64,000 bases of DNA from Canna indica (GCA_034359265.1 CP136892.1:7674501-7738500); one strand, 5' to 3'. Shown: positions 44,694 through 54,139, counted from the stretch's first letter. Translations and numbers: made by a program. Notes: generated by a model not told the origin, from the sequence alone.

Positions 44694-45588
44694 GTCGGAT
44701 GCAGAGTCAGATGTATCCTACTACTATGAGGAAGTACCATGTGACTGCATGGAGACACCGTATTATGATGAATCAGATTCTGCTGAGAGTTCATCATGCA
44801 ACTGCAGCGAGTCACCCTCCTATCCTAGCCAACCCGAAGGTACAAGTGAGTCAGAAGATGACTCTGAAGAAAGTGATGAGTCTAGTTCCGACTCAGATGA
44901 AGAAATTGGTACTGAATCAGAAGGCGAATCTGATGATAACGGGCCTATGATGTACAAAAATTATATGGCCGTCCGACCCTACTCAGTACCACAACCATCA
45001 TCTTCTTTTCTGTTATGGGACGATGAAGAAGAAGAAGAAGAAGAAGACGAGGACATAGCAGTCCTCAGAATCCTCATGTCTCTTCAGGAAAACATGAAGG
45101 ATGACCAAGAAATGGAGTACCCGATGCTGCGGCCGGCACAGATCCAAACAGCAGACCTGCCGCAAGAGACAACGTCAAGTCCAAACCTCCATTTCCAAGA
45201 CGAACAAATGCTATCGGCGGAGGAGACGACGTCGCCGATCATCCTGATTCCTGAACCCACAGAGCCGCAAGACGTACACATGCTCCTTGAGGATGAGCTG
45301 GGGCCCACAACACACGAACAATATGGTGCCCCAGATTATTCCAATAAATGGGTTGGAAACCCATTTTTCGAAGAGGGTGGGGGGAGTTATTTTGTAAATT
45401 TTGAGGTTTCCGAGGTTTCCCTCCACGAGGTGGAGAAGACTCCAGAGCCGAAGGAGAAGGCTCTGTTACTGAATACATTCCCTATAGGAAGGGAATACTC
45501 TCGAGTCTTCCTACTGTTCGACAAGTCCGTAGGCGCGCAATCGGATGGCGTGCAGAACTATGTTTATGATCCAGGAGGACTTGGTTGA
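44677..45588 (+). CDS. viral acidic Ser/Asp/Glu-rich protein, function unknown
   Basis: 303 uninterrupted codons overlapping the end of the small ORF. The first 130 residues are extremely acidic, with tracts of S-D-E and a run of nine glutamates near residue 115, and contain Cys pairs (CDCMETP, SSCNC). The middle is Pro/Thr/Glu-rich, and the last 80 residues (from NKWVGNPFFEE) look more globular. I recognise no domain. It sits where the large polyprotein begins in unit 1. The acidic stretch of the unit 1 coat precursor (about 50980-50680) is similar in composition and both contain EMEYP, so distant homology is possible. It could be a component-specific protein or a diverged coat precursor. 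An intact 303-codon frame in a decayed insertion is notable. Confidence 0.6.
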   Translation: MEYIYESDAESDVSYYYEEVPCDCMETPYYDESDSAESSSCNCSESPSYPSQPEGTSESEDDSEESDESSSDSDEEIGTESEGESDDNGPMMYKNYMAVRPYSVPQPSSSFLLWDDEEEEEEEDEDIAVLRILMSLQENMKDDQEMEYPMLRPAQIQTADLPQETTSSPNLHFQDEQMLSAEETTSPIILIPEPTEPQDVHMLLEDELGPTTHEQYGAPDYSNKWVGNPFFEEGGGSYFVNFEVSEVSLHEVEKTPEPKEKALLLNTFPIGREYSRVFLLFDKSVGAQSDGVQNYVYDPGGLG

Positions 45589-46136
45589 CCAAACTCACAT
45601 TGGGTCATCTGGGAAAGTCTCAGCCCAGATATTTCGAAGATTGCTGACCCAATGAGACAGTGGATGCGGTGGACCACACAACCCACCATAGTTATCTTTA
45701 ACAGTTTGTTTTGCAGGAGCTCGAGGCCGAGGGATGATGACCAAGACTCCGTATTACAAGGGACCCACAATCACATGGGATCCCTGTTCTATGTGTTGAG
45801 CGACTGTCAAAGGACCCGCAGCGTATGGCGCAGCACTGTAATCCAAGGGTGTACGCGCGCAAGCTTTCGGCGATTATTGACAAACGGCTCTATAGTATGT
45901 AGGAGCGTCGATGCCATCGGTTGATCATGGAACAGCACATGGCGCACGGCAAGCCAAGCGTGCAGCACATGGGCGCGACACGGGACACCAAACGTGGACG
46001 TGCCGAGCTGTCAATGTCGACTTTGTGACATTTAGCTCAATTATTGTACTAGTGTGCTGAAAGGATTAGATTCCTTTCAATTATTGTACTAGTGTTGTCG
46101 TGTCAAGGTCACTTCCAACATGTGAAAAGCCATCGT
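45589..46136 (+). other. intergenic region of viral unit 3
   Basis: Non-coding DNA before the promoter. It shares blocks with unit 2 (minus, 54460-54300): ACAA(G/A)GGACCCACAAT, ATGGGATCC, TTCTATGTGT and GTGTCA-GGTCACTTCCAAC. An 18-base direct repeat CAATTATTGTACTAGTGT occurs at 46038-46055 and 46078-46095 and may be an enhancer-like element. Confidence 0.6.
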
Positions 46137-46330
46137 TTAGTGGTCGATGGGGCCCAATGAGCACCCGCACTAAAAATGAGCTTCCTTCGGGAGGAAGCAA
46201 CCTTAGCTTTCTTGTGGGTATATAAGGCCACTTAGAGGAAGGTGCAGAGCAGACTTGCGTCCCAAGTAGTTCTACTCTTCCATCTCTTGTAAAGACTTCC
46301 GCTGATCAATATATTTTCATATTTCTCAAA
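46137..46330 (+). promoter_or_regulatory. viral promoter/leader copy 3
   Basis: A conserved block (46137-46173) containing GTGGTCGATGGGGCCCAA and GAGCACCCGCACT is followed by a TATATAAGG box at 46219-46227. Then comes the leader motif GGTGCAGAGCAGACT and GTAGTTCTACTCTTCCA (46241-46283). The same order is found at 52865-52740 and 54300-54140 on the minus strand. This is the usual layout of a caulimovirid pregenomic RNA promoter. Confidence 0.8.
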
Positions 46331-46352
46331 ACAAATTCGTGTTCTTCGTAGC

Positions 46353-46494
46353 CCATATTTGTTTTGTTATAAGATCCACTCTATTCTTCTTATCGGGCCA
46401 CACATTTGGAAAAAGGATCGATGAAAAAGGATCGATACCAAGTGTGTGGCCCGATAAGAAGAATAGAGTGGATCTTATAACAAAACAAATATGG
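46353..46494. repeat. 52-bp perfect inverted repeat at the viral junction
   Basis: Arms 46353-46404 and 46443-46494 are exact reverse complements with a 38-bp spacer. The right arm is the 3' end of the unit 1 RNase H frame including its stop codon (46475-46477). The left arm is an inverted copy of it joined to unit 3. The spacer has a tandem GAAAAAGGATCGAT and, on the minus strand, CTTGGTATC, like sequence around the viral primer site. Confidence 0.92.
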
Positions 46495-47098
46495 ATTCAT
46501 TATCTTCAATTATCTCTTGGATTTCATCATCCCAGGAGTAAAGGGCCTTCGCAGATTCTTCTTGGATTAATAAGTTGCTCAAAGAATGAATTGTTGAACT
46601 TAGCGCCTGAACGACTTCGATTGGCGCATGCTTGGTTTCTTCAAGGGCTTCTTCAAGGATCTTGAAATTTTCAATCATAAAATCGGGGATCTCTTCTGTT
46701 GTTGCAAGTTTAGTTGTTAGCCGGGATAGAGCATCGGCTAGAACGTTGAGCTTCCCGTCAATATGCTCAAAGTTAATTTGGATCCCTGTGCTTGTAATAA
46801 AGTCCACAAAATTGAGCCACCTCACTCTAGAGGGTTTGTTTTGACTGGATTTATTGTGGAAGCTTATTATGGCTTGACAATCTGTCCTGAGCGTCATCTC
46901 TTGCTTATCCAGGTAGTGTATCTTGAGAGCCTTCAGAGTTTCCATGCACGCATAGATCTCTGCGTCAATGGTTGATTTGACCACCGGAAATTTACCACTT
47001 GCATACGCACATATCCTTTCAGACTGTCTCTTGTCATTTCTTTGTTTCTTCCACTTGCAAACGCCACCCCACCCTTCCATACAGCCATCTGTTTCCAA
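46475..47098 (-). pseudogene. viral RNase H and C-terminus of the polyprotein
   Basis: Frame with the RNase H domain: catalytic Asp in METDGCMEGWGG, Glu in TIDAEIYACMETLKAL, Asp in LRTDCQAIISFHN, and a C-terminal HIDGKLNVLADALSR that supplies the last Asp. It would degrade the RNA of the replication hybrid. About 75 acid-rich residues follow. The frame is shifted by one base relative to the RT upstream, in the overlap near 47050-47100. The natural stop lies inside the right arm of the 52-bp inverted repeat. Confidence 0.88.
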
Positions 47099-48150
47099 TA
47101 TAATGTAGGCTTCGGGGGAGGTAATTCTAGGTCAGGCAGGTTCTGCACAAGAATTTTGACCTTAGAGATCAACTCTCTATCAGAGGATTTAATCCTCTTA
47201 TCACCATGGGGCCCAGTTTTTGAGTATAGGGGTCCCAAAAGAGTTCCCATATTTGGGATATAATTTCTTGCGTAGTTTAGAATTCCCAACCAGCTTCTTA
47301 ATCCAGACTTAGTTTTGAGTTCCTCCTCATCAAATGATATTATCTTCTTGATAATATGAGGTTGCAGCCTTATTTTGCTTTTACCGATTATGGCTCCCAA
47401 GAACTCTATTTCCTCTGTGGCTATTTTCATCTTTGTGGGCGATAGTACCAGCCCCCACTTTTCACATATTTCTAGCATCTTCCTCAGGTGTCTTGCATGA
47501 TCTTCCTCGTTGTCAGAAAATACCAAGATATCATCAATATACACGGCAATAAACTGTTCCGTGCCTTCAAAACATTTATCCATCTTCCTTTGGAAGACGG
47601 ATGGAGCATTCTTTAAACCGAACGGCATTACAAGCCATTCGTAAAGTCCTCCAGGAACAATAAAAGCGGTCCATGGAATTGATTCTGGGTCCATGGCGAC
47701 TTGGTGAAACCCGCTTTTAAGATCAAATTTAGAGAATACTTTACTATTCCCTATTTTCTTTAAGATTGTGTTTATACCTGGCAAGCTGTATTGATCCTTG
47801 TAAGTGTTGTCGTTGAGCGTGCGGTAATTGAACACCATGCGTTCCTTCCCTTTGATCTCTTCTCTGGTGACAGGGTCGATTGTTGTTCCTGAGTTCACTA
47901 TTATGGCCATGGTTCGGTGTCTGCTTGTGCTGGGCCTTATAGCCCCTAGTTGCAACAGAACTTTGATGTGTTTGTCGAATTGTTCCTTCATGGCCGGGGT
48001 TACATGTTTCAGCGGCTTGTCCTGAATTGTTAGGTCTGGATTAATGATATCCAGCTTGCATGTAACTTGGTTCTTCGTCCAATGTTTGATAGGATCTTCC
48101 CCTATAAATCCTTGATCCTTAAGCTTCTTCAATAATGGCTTGAACTTCCT
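46999..48150 (-). pseudogene. viral reverse transcriptase region of the polyprotein
   Basis: The RT follows the protease frame directly. An in-frame TAG at 48151-48153 separates the two, and conserved reading continues on both sides without a frame change. Counting from the ATG at 48132, motifs are FSKFDLKSGFHQV (residues about 132-145), GLYEWLVMPFGLKNAPSVFQ (about 162-181), the catalytic YIDDILVF (198-205) and LSPTKMKI. This is a caulimovirid RT, which copies pregenomic RNA primed by tRNA-Met. The connection domain runs to a one-base frameshift near 47050-47100, after which the RNase H reads in the other frame. Confidence 0.9.
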
Positions 48151-50169
48151 CTAGAACTTCTCAGATTCCTTAAAATTGTCGTATGTTGTTGCATTTAGGA
48201 CTTCCAGGTATTCGTCTTCAGTCATACTGAGTTCATTTATTGCCGCTGCTGCCAAGACCTCAGTATCAGTTCGAGATGTAATGGTGGTGACCTTTTTGTA
48301 GAAAGTTATTGTCTGCTCTTCTATACGTAGACCACCTTGCATCGCCCTAATAAAGTTACATCCTACGAGCATCTGGATGTCATCCTTCTTATTCATAGGG
48401 AATGCGTATGTAAAGGGTATTTTGAACTTGTTGTCCTCAATAGACATATACCCGTTTTTCAACTTCTTGCTTGCTACTTGCTGCGAGTTGACTCCGTTGA
48501 TCAGAATGGGGTAGGTGCTGGGTTCCAAAGCTTCTTCTGGAATTGAATCTTGGTCAATACAACAGACAGTAGCACCTGTGTCCAATATGGCTTGAACTCT
48601 GAAATGTTTCACATTTGGTATTTCCATCATGATGACTATATTGTACAATCGGTTCAGGATTCTCTTGCCTCTTGGCTGATCAATTTTATCAGCGACGGTA
48701 GCAAATTCTTGAGGGAACTCTATCATTGCTGAGAGTTTATTTGCTGATTCATACTCTTTGAACACTATTCCCCCTTTCTTTTGTGTGCTTGTTGTAAGTG
48801 GATCATCTACTGAGCCCTTAAGATCAACTACTGGGCTTTTTCCCTTCCTTTGCCGATCTTCTTCTTCCAAACTCAGTCGGTGAAATTCTTCTTCCAAATC
48901 TTCCACTTCTTCTCTATGCTTCATCAGCTCAATTGTTTGCTTGAGTTTTATATTTTCTTCCCTGATATATGAGTTTTCCTCTAATAAGTACTTCGTGTAA
49001 TCCAGCAATTCCTTGATTAAGTTATCTTTGTCATTGTAAGCTGGAAAACTTGTCTTGATAATATTCAACTTTCTTCCTAAGTTGAATCGGGAGCACATTG
49101 GGCAAACTGTCAATAAACAGCTTCTGCAGTGAGCTCTCATTTTTGGATTTGTCATTTCCTTGCAGCATGTACATCTTTCACAACCCTTCGAGACTTCAAT
49201 GCTATTATCTTCCCAACGATGTACACAATTGGTCATTGATTCTGGCAAGGAGATATTGGTTCTCCAATTGTTTTCTTGGGTGGTCTTTGCTGCTCCTTCT
49301 TGTGTCGTGACCACTAGGACGAATTCTTCATCTGGGTAATCGGGGTTTTCACCAATCAGTAGAATGAATGCAGATTCATATGGAAAATCAGACATATCCA
49401 TAGTCAACGTGTTTGCTGTTCCACTTTCCCCTTCAGAAAATGAACAGATAGCATCACTATCTGGTTCATTTAAGTCGACAGACAAAACATCCCAATCGTC
49501 CGGTAACTCCAAATTTTCTATTATAGCTGCTCGAGCTATATTACCTTGTTTTCTTCGGCATTCTCTAGCATAATGTCCTTCTTCTCCGCATATAAAGCAC
49601 TTACACTTCTTTAGCCTGTCTGAGTGCTTCTTTTTGAAGATTCTTACGTGCGTGTCATGCGGCTTACCCTTGTAATTCCTGGCTTTCCTTAAGCCAAGCT
49701 TCTTTTCTCGCTTATAATATCCGGGAATAGGAATTTTCTTACAGATTGTAAGATCCTTCAGACTTCTCTGAAAAGCTGCGCGCTTGCACTGCTCTTCTAA
49801 ATATTGATATGTAAAGTGTATTCTAGGAATAACACCTACATTATTTCCAGGGTGCTTTAAAGCAAACGCGGCTTCCAGTTCCTTGCCAATTATTGGTGGC
49901 ATCTTCCTGAATATTTTCTCCGACAGCTCGGTAGACACATACATGCGTCCAGATTTGGCTGCTAAAATTTTGTAATCATTAAGGTAATCAAATAAATCTT
50001 TAATATTAGAGCAAGATAACCTTTCGAGATCCTCATAAGCTCTATTTTGTTCCTCCGTAGAGCCAGTGGTTGGATCTTCAAGTAGCAGCATCCGTCTTAT
50101 CTGTGAGAGAACATTTTGGGGATCATCAGCTATGTTGGTTAACTCGTCATATTCAGTGGGATATGTCAT
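48151..50169 (-). pseudogene. viral coat protein and aspartic protease region
   Basis: 672 open codons. The coat core has a KDLFDYLNDYK region, a basic stretch KKHSDRLKK, and the CX2CX4HX4C knuckle at Cys191-Cys204. A second Cys-rich cluster at about residues 320-365 (CERCTCCKEM, CRSCL, CPMC) is a feature of badnavirus and tungrovirus coat proteins. A coiled coil with EEENSYIREENIKLK-type residues follows. The retropepsin-like protease motif LDTGATVCCID at about residue 530 has DTG intact. The frame is joined to upstream coding DNA across an in-frame TAG at 50182-50184 and to the RT across TAG 48151-48153, so in the virus these formed one polyprotein. Confidence 0.88.
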
Positions 50170-50181
50170 CCTCCACTGAAT

Positions 50182-51321
50182 CTATATCTTTTTCTCTGTC
50201 TCCCCAAGAAGGTTCTCAATGAAGCACATCTTTGATTTGTTATCTGTCCAGTTTCTTTCATTTACCAGATTTAGTGTGATTGATTCCCAACAGGATATAA
50301 CGTCACTATACTGGCCTAATTGTTCTGGCAGAACTAGGATTGCTCCTGTGTTGGATTGTGCTGATGGTAAGGTAAACCTCTCGTCATGTTGCTTGGAGTA
50401 GCCTCCTCTTAGGCCACTTAATCTTGTATTTATCATGTCTCGATTTCCGGCATATTGATTTGGATTGTACCCTTGGTTTCCTGGTGGGTACATAGCCGGA
50501 CCCATTATTGGTTCCTTTGGCAATTGTGTGACTGATGATGATTCACCGGTTGTTGCAAAAGCTGATTCAGTTTTCTTATCCTCCACTTTTTCCTTCAGTT
50601 TTCGGAAGACAGGGTACTCCATTTCAGCTGTGTATGCTACTTCTGTCTCTGTTAGATGAAACCTGCTGAATCTGGCTTCAAAATCATCGTCGTCGTCATC
50701 ACTATCATCAAGACTTTCGTCAAATATCGGGGCTGTTGCCTCCTCCTCTTCCCCATCCGGAGAAATTAGGTCCCACCTAATTTTTGTAGTTGTTTCTGTA
50801 TAAGAATCATCTGACGTGTCCCATTTAGGCTGATCTGCGATGTAATCATCGGTGATAGTCATAAAGTGATGGAGGTCAGTAAGGTCCTCTTCTTCGTAGT
50901 CACTACTCCAGTCAAGCTCCTTTTCTTGATCGCTGTCGTAGTCACAGAGCAGCATAGCTGCGAATTCCTGAGTAAGATCATCAGTATCTTGGTCTGTTGG
51001 TTCTGCTGTGATAGCATAGTCAGCGAACTGGACTGCTAATGTGCCATCAGTGCGAGCACGAATACTTGATGATTGAGGATTCTTGGTCACTGTAATAGAG
51101 GCAGGGCGGATAATCCATTGCTGACCCTGTAAGCTCTCAGTTGTTCTTACTTGACCAGGGATTGCACGAATCCCCCGACTGGCTAGGTGATCCGCTACAT
51201 GCTGAACATTGTAACGGAAATTGGTGTGGCTTGAATTAGATAACCTTCCGATCAAAGATCGGGACAACAGGAGGTTGCTTTCTCCTCCTTGCCACCCTTG
51301 GTAACCATGTGTTTGAATCAC
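50182..51321 (-). pseudogene. viral polyprotein middle: movement-protein end to acidic coat precursor
   Basis: 379 open codons in the same frame as the segments on either side, bounded by in-frame TAA 51325-51327 and TAG 50182-50184. The first 80 residues (QGWQGGESNLLLSRSLIGR, NFRYNVQHVADHL) fit the C-terminal half of badnavirus-type movement proteins. A highly acidic region with a DDSDDDDDDFEARF stretch follows, like the acidic N-terminus of badnavirus coat precursors. The end (GQYSDVISCWESITLNLV, then FIENLLGE) leads into the coat core. Confidence 0.78.
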
Positions 51322-51324
51322 CAG

Positions 51325-51951
51325 TTAGATATGTTCCCGAAAGTCGTGGATACTGATTGTAATGTCCGGGGCAGTATATGCTAACTGCGTTCCGGATGTA
51401 AGGTCCACTTCCATGGAACTGATGACTGCTCGGTCATCTGCCCATCTTGTATCACGGAGTAATATCAGGGCATTTACTCCGGCGCTTTGTCTATGCAGAG
51501 TATGGAGTCGTACCATGACCATACCCATATGCAGGTGTTGGAGTCCTTCCTGTAATAATAAATTGTAACTCTGGTCAGTAATAAAAGGGAGTTCGACTTG
51601 CGCACCCTCTGTAACCAGTATACGCTCGTCCGAGTAGTGCTGGTATACTCGGTGGTTCCGCTCAGACCATCCTGCCTGGTATAAGGTTTCTGCGGGAACT
51701 TGTTGTGCTCTTTGATATTGTGAGATTGAGAGCTCAGCTTCGGGGTTCAGTTGAGACTCAAGGCTTCTGCGGAAGCCTGTCCGTCTACTAGAATTAGACA
51801 TACGCCTTTGTACTTCGTGGCGAAGTCTATTGCTGAGTCGATAGCTCCGTATCTGGTCGTCAATCGTGGGCTGGCGGTTTTCTCCGCCAGATATGGAAGG
51901 TCGGGGAGCTAGTACCTCAGTTCTTGTGGATGTTCTTGCTGAAGAAGTCAT
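51325..51951 (-). pseudogene. viral movement-protein region, start of the polyprotein
   Basis: Starts ATG 51951, overlapping the stop of the small ORF by four bases (ATGA), an arrangement typical of badnaviruses, where downstream ORFs are reached by leaky scanning or re-initiation. The N-terminus is Arg/Ser-rich. From ERILVTEGAQVELPFIT onward it has the movement-protein core: LHMGMVMVRLHTLHR, LILLRDTRWADDRAVIS, SMEVDLTSGTQLAYTAPD. Such proteins enlarge plasmodesmata for cell-to-cell spread. An in-frame TAA at 51325-51327 ends it prematurely. Confidence 0.8.
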
Positions 51952-52355
51952 CTTTGCTCCTTGGCTTTAGCCTTTTCTTGTTCAAAAATGACTTTCGGAT
52001 CCTTGAAGACGTAGAGCTTCCCTTGTTGTTTTGGGATTCTTTCTGAAGCGTCTCCGATCTTCAATTTCTGCAAGTCTTTAGCCAAACTGTCTATAGAATC
52101 TGAAATAGACTGGGGGCTAGCTTTATCTTTTGCTAGTTTTAAGGCTTTAACCTCAGCAGATACTTCGTCTAGTTGTTCTTTGATCTTAACCGTAAGTTGA
52201 ATGAGTGTATTCAATTGCTTAAACAAAATCTCCGAGTATTTATTTGTAATAGAAGCAGGTTTAATGAATCCTTCGGCTGGTGTACCGAGAGATTCTGTGG
52301 CTTTAAGAGCTTCTCTATAGACTGAACTTGATGCTGTTAAGTTCCAGTCACTCAT
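51948..52355 (-). CDS. viral small ORF, virion-associated-protein type (unit 1 copy)
   Basis: 135 residues, intact, starting MSDWNLTASSSVYREALKAT, with PAEGFIKPA, a coiled coil (FKQLNTLIQLTVKIKEQLDE) and a basic end with GKLYVFKDPKVIFEQEKAK. It is the paralogue of 44277-44693. It lies between the tRNA primer site (52567-52578) and the polyprotein. In badnaviruses an ORF1 would come first, and none is seen here between primer site and this ATG. The stop overlaps the next start as ATGA. Confidence 0.78.
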   Translation of the reverse strand: MSDWNLTASSSVYREALKATESLGTPAEGFIKPASITNKYSEILFKQLNTLIQLTVKIKEQLDEVSAEVKALKLAKDKASPQSISDSIDSLAKDLQKLKIGDASERIPKQQGKLYVFKDPKVIFEQEKAKAKEQR

Positions 52356-52566
52356 ATAGTGCTCTTTGAATTAATACAGGTATACCTTTTAGCTATTCCT
52401 ATCTTAAGATTACGAACGTATGGGAAATCTTCTCCTTAATTTGGGTACTGTTATCCCCTTTATCGCCTATCTTAAGGTAAGTAACAACTTTAAAGTACAC
52501 TATATTAAGTTTCAGAACACAAAGTGAATGCAGGAATTGTAAACAACAAGTACCTTTAATAACTTA

Positions 52567-52578
52567 GCTCTGATACCA
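52567..52578 (-). promoter_or_regulatory. viral tRNA-Met primer-binding site (unit 1)
   Basis: Exact TGGTATCAGAGC on the minus strand, about 210 bases downstream of the TATA box, where the viral first-strand primer should anneal. Confidence 0.88.
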
Positions 52579-52739
52579 AGTGAGGGCGGAAGTGCGTGCT
52601 TCTTATACAATTCACGGGCCATTGAAGACACTGGAACAATATAAGGAACTAGAACTCAGAGTAAAACTTGGAGAAATTTGTGGAAACTTGAACTTATATA
52701 TTGCTCTTGAACACTCGAAAACACAAGTAGAGAAGTAGA

Positions 52740-52866
52740 ACTACTGGTTATGCCAGTCTGCTCTGCAACTCCGGGATAACACACTTATATAGACTAAGAA
52801 GGAAACTTCTCGTAGAAGCATAATAATTGAGTGCGGGTGCTCCTTGGGCCCCATCGACCACTCAGT
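52740..52866 (-). promoter_or_regulatory. viral promoter/leader copy 1
   Basis: Minus strand: GAGTGGTCGATGGGGCCCAA and GAGCACCCGCACT (52864-52830), TATATAAG (52792-52785), then GTTGCAGAGCAGACT and AGTAGTTCTACTTCTC. It matches copies 2 and 3 but is the most diverged around the TATA box. Confidence 0.82.
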
Positions 52867-53028
52867 TATCATCTTTTACAAAAGACAGCAGATTCCTTCG
52901 TGCAATAATGCACAACTTTACAGCTAGGTTGATACAATAATGCACATACTTTACAGCTAGGTTGATAATGACGGAAGGTTCGTTCTTATCCTGGTGGGCT
53001 GAGTGCTTGAGTGATGTGGACGGCCACT

Positions 53029-53475
53029 TTAGACAAAGTAATCGATGCTTTGCCTAGTGCTGTTAATCATTTTGTGGCATTGCTCCAGATTGTTGATGTG
53101 ATGTGTGACGACATCTAGAGCGTTCGATTCCCACTTGTATTTTGAGTCAGCTTGCTCTATTCTTGCCTTTTGCAGGTATGCCACGGCTATGAGCTTTTCT
53201 AGCTCTGAGATGGTACTGAGTGTTTGATCTAGATGAATCTTCTGTATCTTCTCAGTCCATTTGTTCTCCTTCTCGGATGACCTGGGTAACTTGAAAAGTA
53301 CTTTACCCGTGAGCCATTCAAGTTCTTTCATTCCTGCATTTGTTACGGTGACTCCTCCCAAAACAGCCCAATGCTGAGCTTTCGAAATACTCATCTTAGT
53401 GGTCCAGTAGGTGCCACGGCTTGTTACGGCTTGCATCTGTAATCCGTCAAATATCATACTGCAAAACAAAAACAA
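53029..53475 (-). CDS. viral unit 2 ORF, coiled-coil protein of unclear role
   Basis: 148 codons, intact. The likely start is MIFDGLQMQAV at 53454 or the first Met at 53475. A hydrophobic N-terminal half with AQHWAVLGGVTVTNAGMKEL precedes a helical coiled-coil half (IHLDQTLSTISELEKLI to HHINNLEQCHKMI). It ends about 165 bases before promoter copy 1. I do not recognise it with confidence. Its size and helical content would fit a badnavirus ORF1-type protein, but its position just before a promoter would fit a tungrovirus ORF4. The linked ORF upstream and the viral promoter at 54.2 kb make a viral origin likely. Confidence 0.5.
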   Translation of the reverse strand: MFLFCSMIFDGLQMQAVTSRGTYWTTKMSISKAQHWAVLGGVTVTNAGMKELEWLTGKVLFKLPRSSEKENKWTEKIQKIHLDQTLSTISELEKLIAVAYLQKARIEQADSKYKWESNALDVVTHHINNLEQCHKMINSTRQSIDYFV

Positions 53476-53538
53476 AAAAAAAATTAATTTATTAGCGCGG
53501 ATTTTAGTAAGGGGTCATCCGCTTCCCCTTTCCCTTCG

Positions 53539-53859
53539 TCAGTCGTCATCTTCAGCGGGATACTTCCCTTTTCTCAGAGTTTCGGGATCCCGTTCTGGTT
53601 GTTTGCCGGTTCTCCAAGTGAAACGTTTTTCTAATTCTTGGTAGAATTCTGCAGTTTCCTCGTACAGTGTTTTCATAGCTTTCTTGAATAAATTGTCTTC
53701 CTCCAGGAATTTTTGAAAGTCATCTTCTCTTTGACGAGCTATAGAGTATTCTGGTTCTGGTTGCTCTTTTGTTCCGGAGCACTCTGCAACGTCTTGCTCT
53801 TTTGTCTTGGAGCTTTCTGCAGCTTCTCTACTCCTGAGCTCGTGATAATTTTCATCCAT
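53539..53859 (-). CDS. viral unit 2 ORF, charged small protein
   Basis: 106 codons, intact, beginning MDENYHELRSREAAESSKTK and rich in Glu, Lys and Gln, with a likely helix FQKFLEEDNLFKKAMKTLYE. It starts about 150 bases after the primer-like site at 54011-54022, so it is the first ORF of unit 2. An A-rich gap separates it from the next ORF. No family recognised. Confidence 0.45.
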   Translation of the reverse strand: MDENYHELRSREAAESSKTKEQDVAECSGTKEQPEPEYSIARQREDDFQKFLEEDNLFKKAMKTLYEETAEFYQELEKRFTWRTGKQPERDPETLRKGKYPAEDDD

Positions 53860-54010
53860 ACTGAAGTAATTTTCGTACCTGGCTACTCGTAAAAGAACAC
53901 CATCACCCTCTTCATATTCATCCCAAAAGGGTGCTTCTTCCCATACTGGTATATCTTGTGGGGCGGAAGAACAACATCAGAAGAGGATAATACCTGAAAG
54001 CCAACACCAG

Positions 54011-54022
54011 GCTCTGATACTA
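54011..54022 (-). promoter_or_regulatory. viral tRNA-Met primer-binding site (unit 2)
   Basis: TAGTATCAGAGC on the minus strand, 11 of 12 matches to the primer site of unit 1, downstream of promoter copy 2. Confidence 0.7.
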
Positions 54023-54139
54023 GGAAAAAGGATCGATCGATGAAATAAATTTAAACTTTCGACTGCTGGCCGATTAAAGCGCGGAGTCGAAATGAAGAAT
54101 TTATTGAAGAAATGGAGGGAGGAAACGCTACAACAATTG

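Noticed and set aside
45084..45478. Minus-strand frames opposite the viral acidic ORF
   Set aside because: Ser-rich antisense products of acidic codons, as expected by chance.
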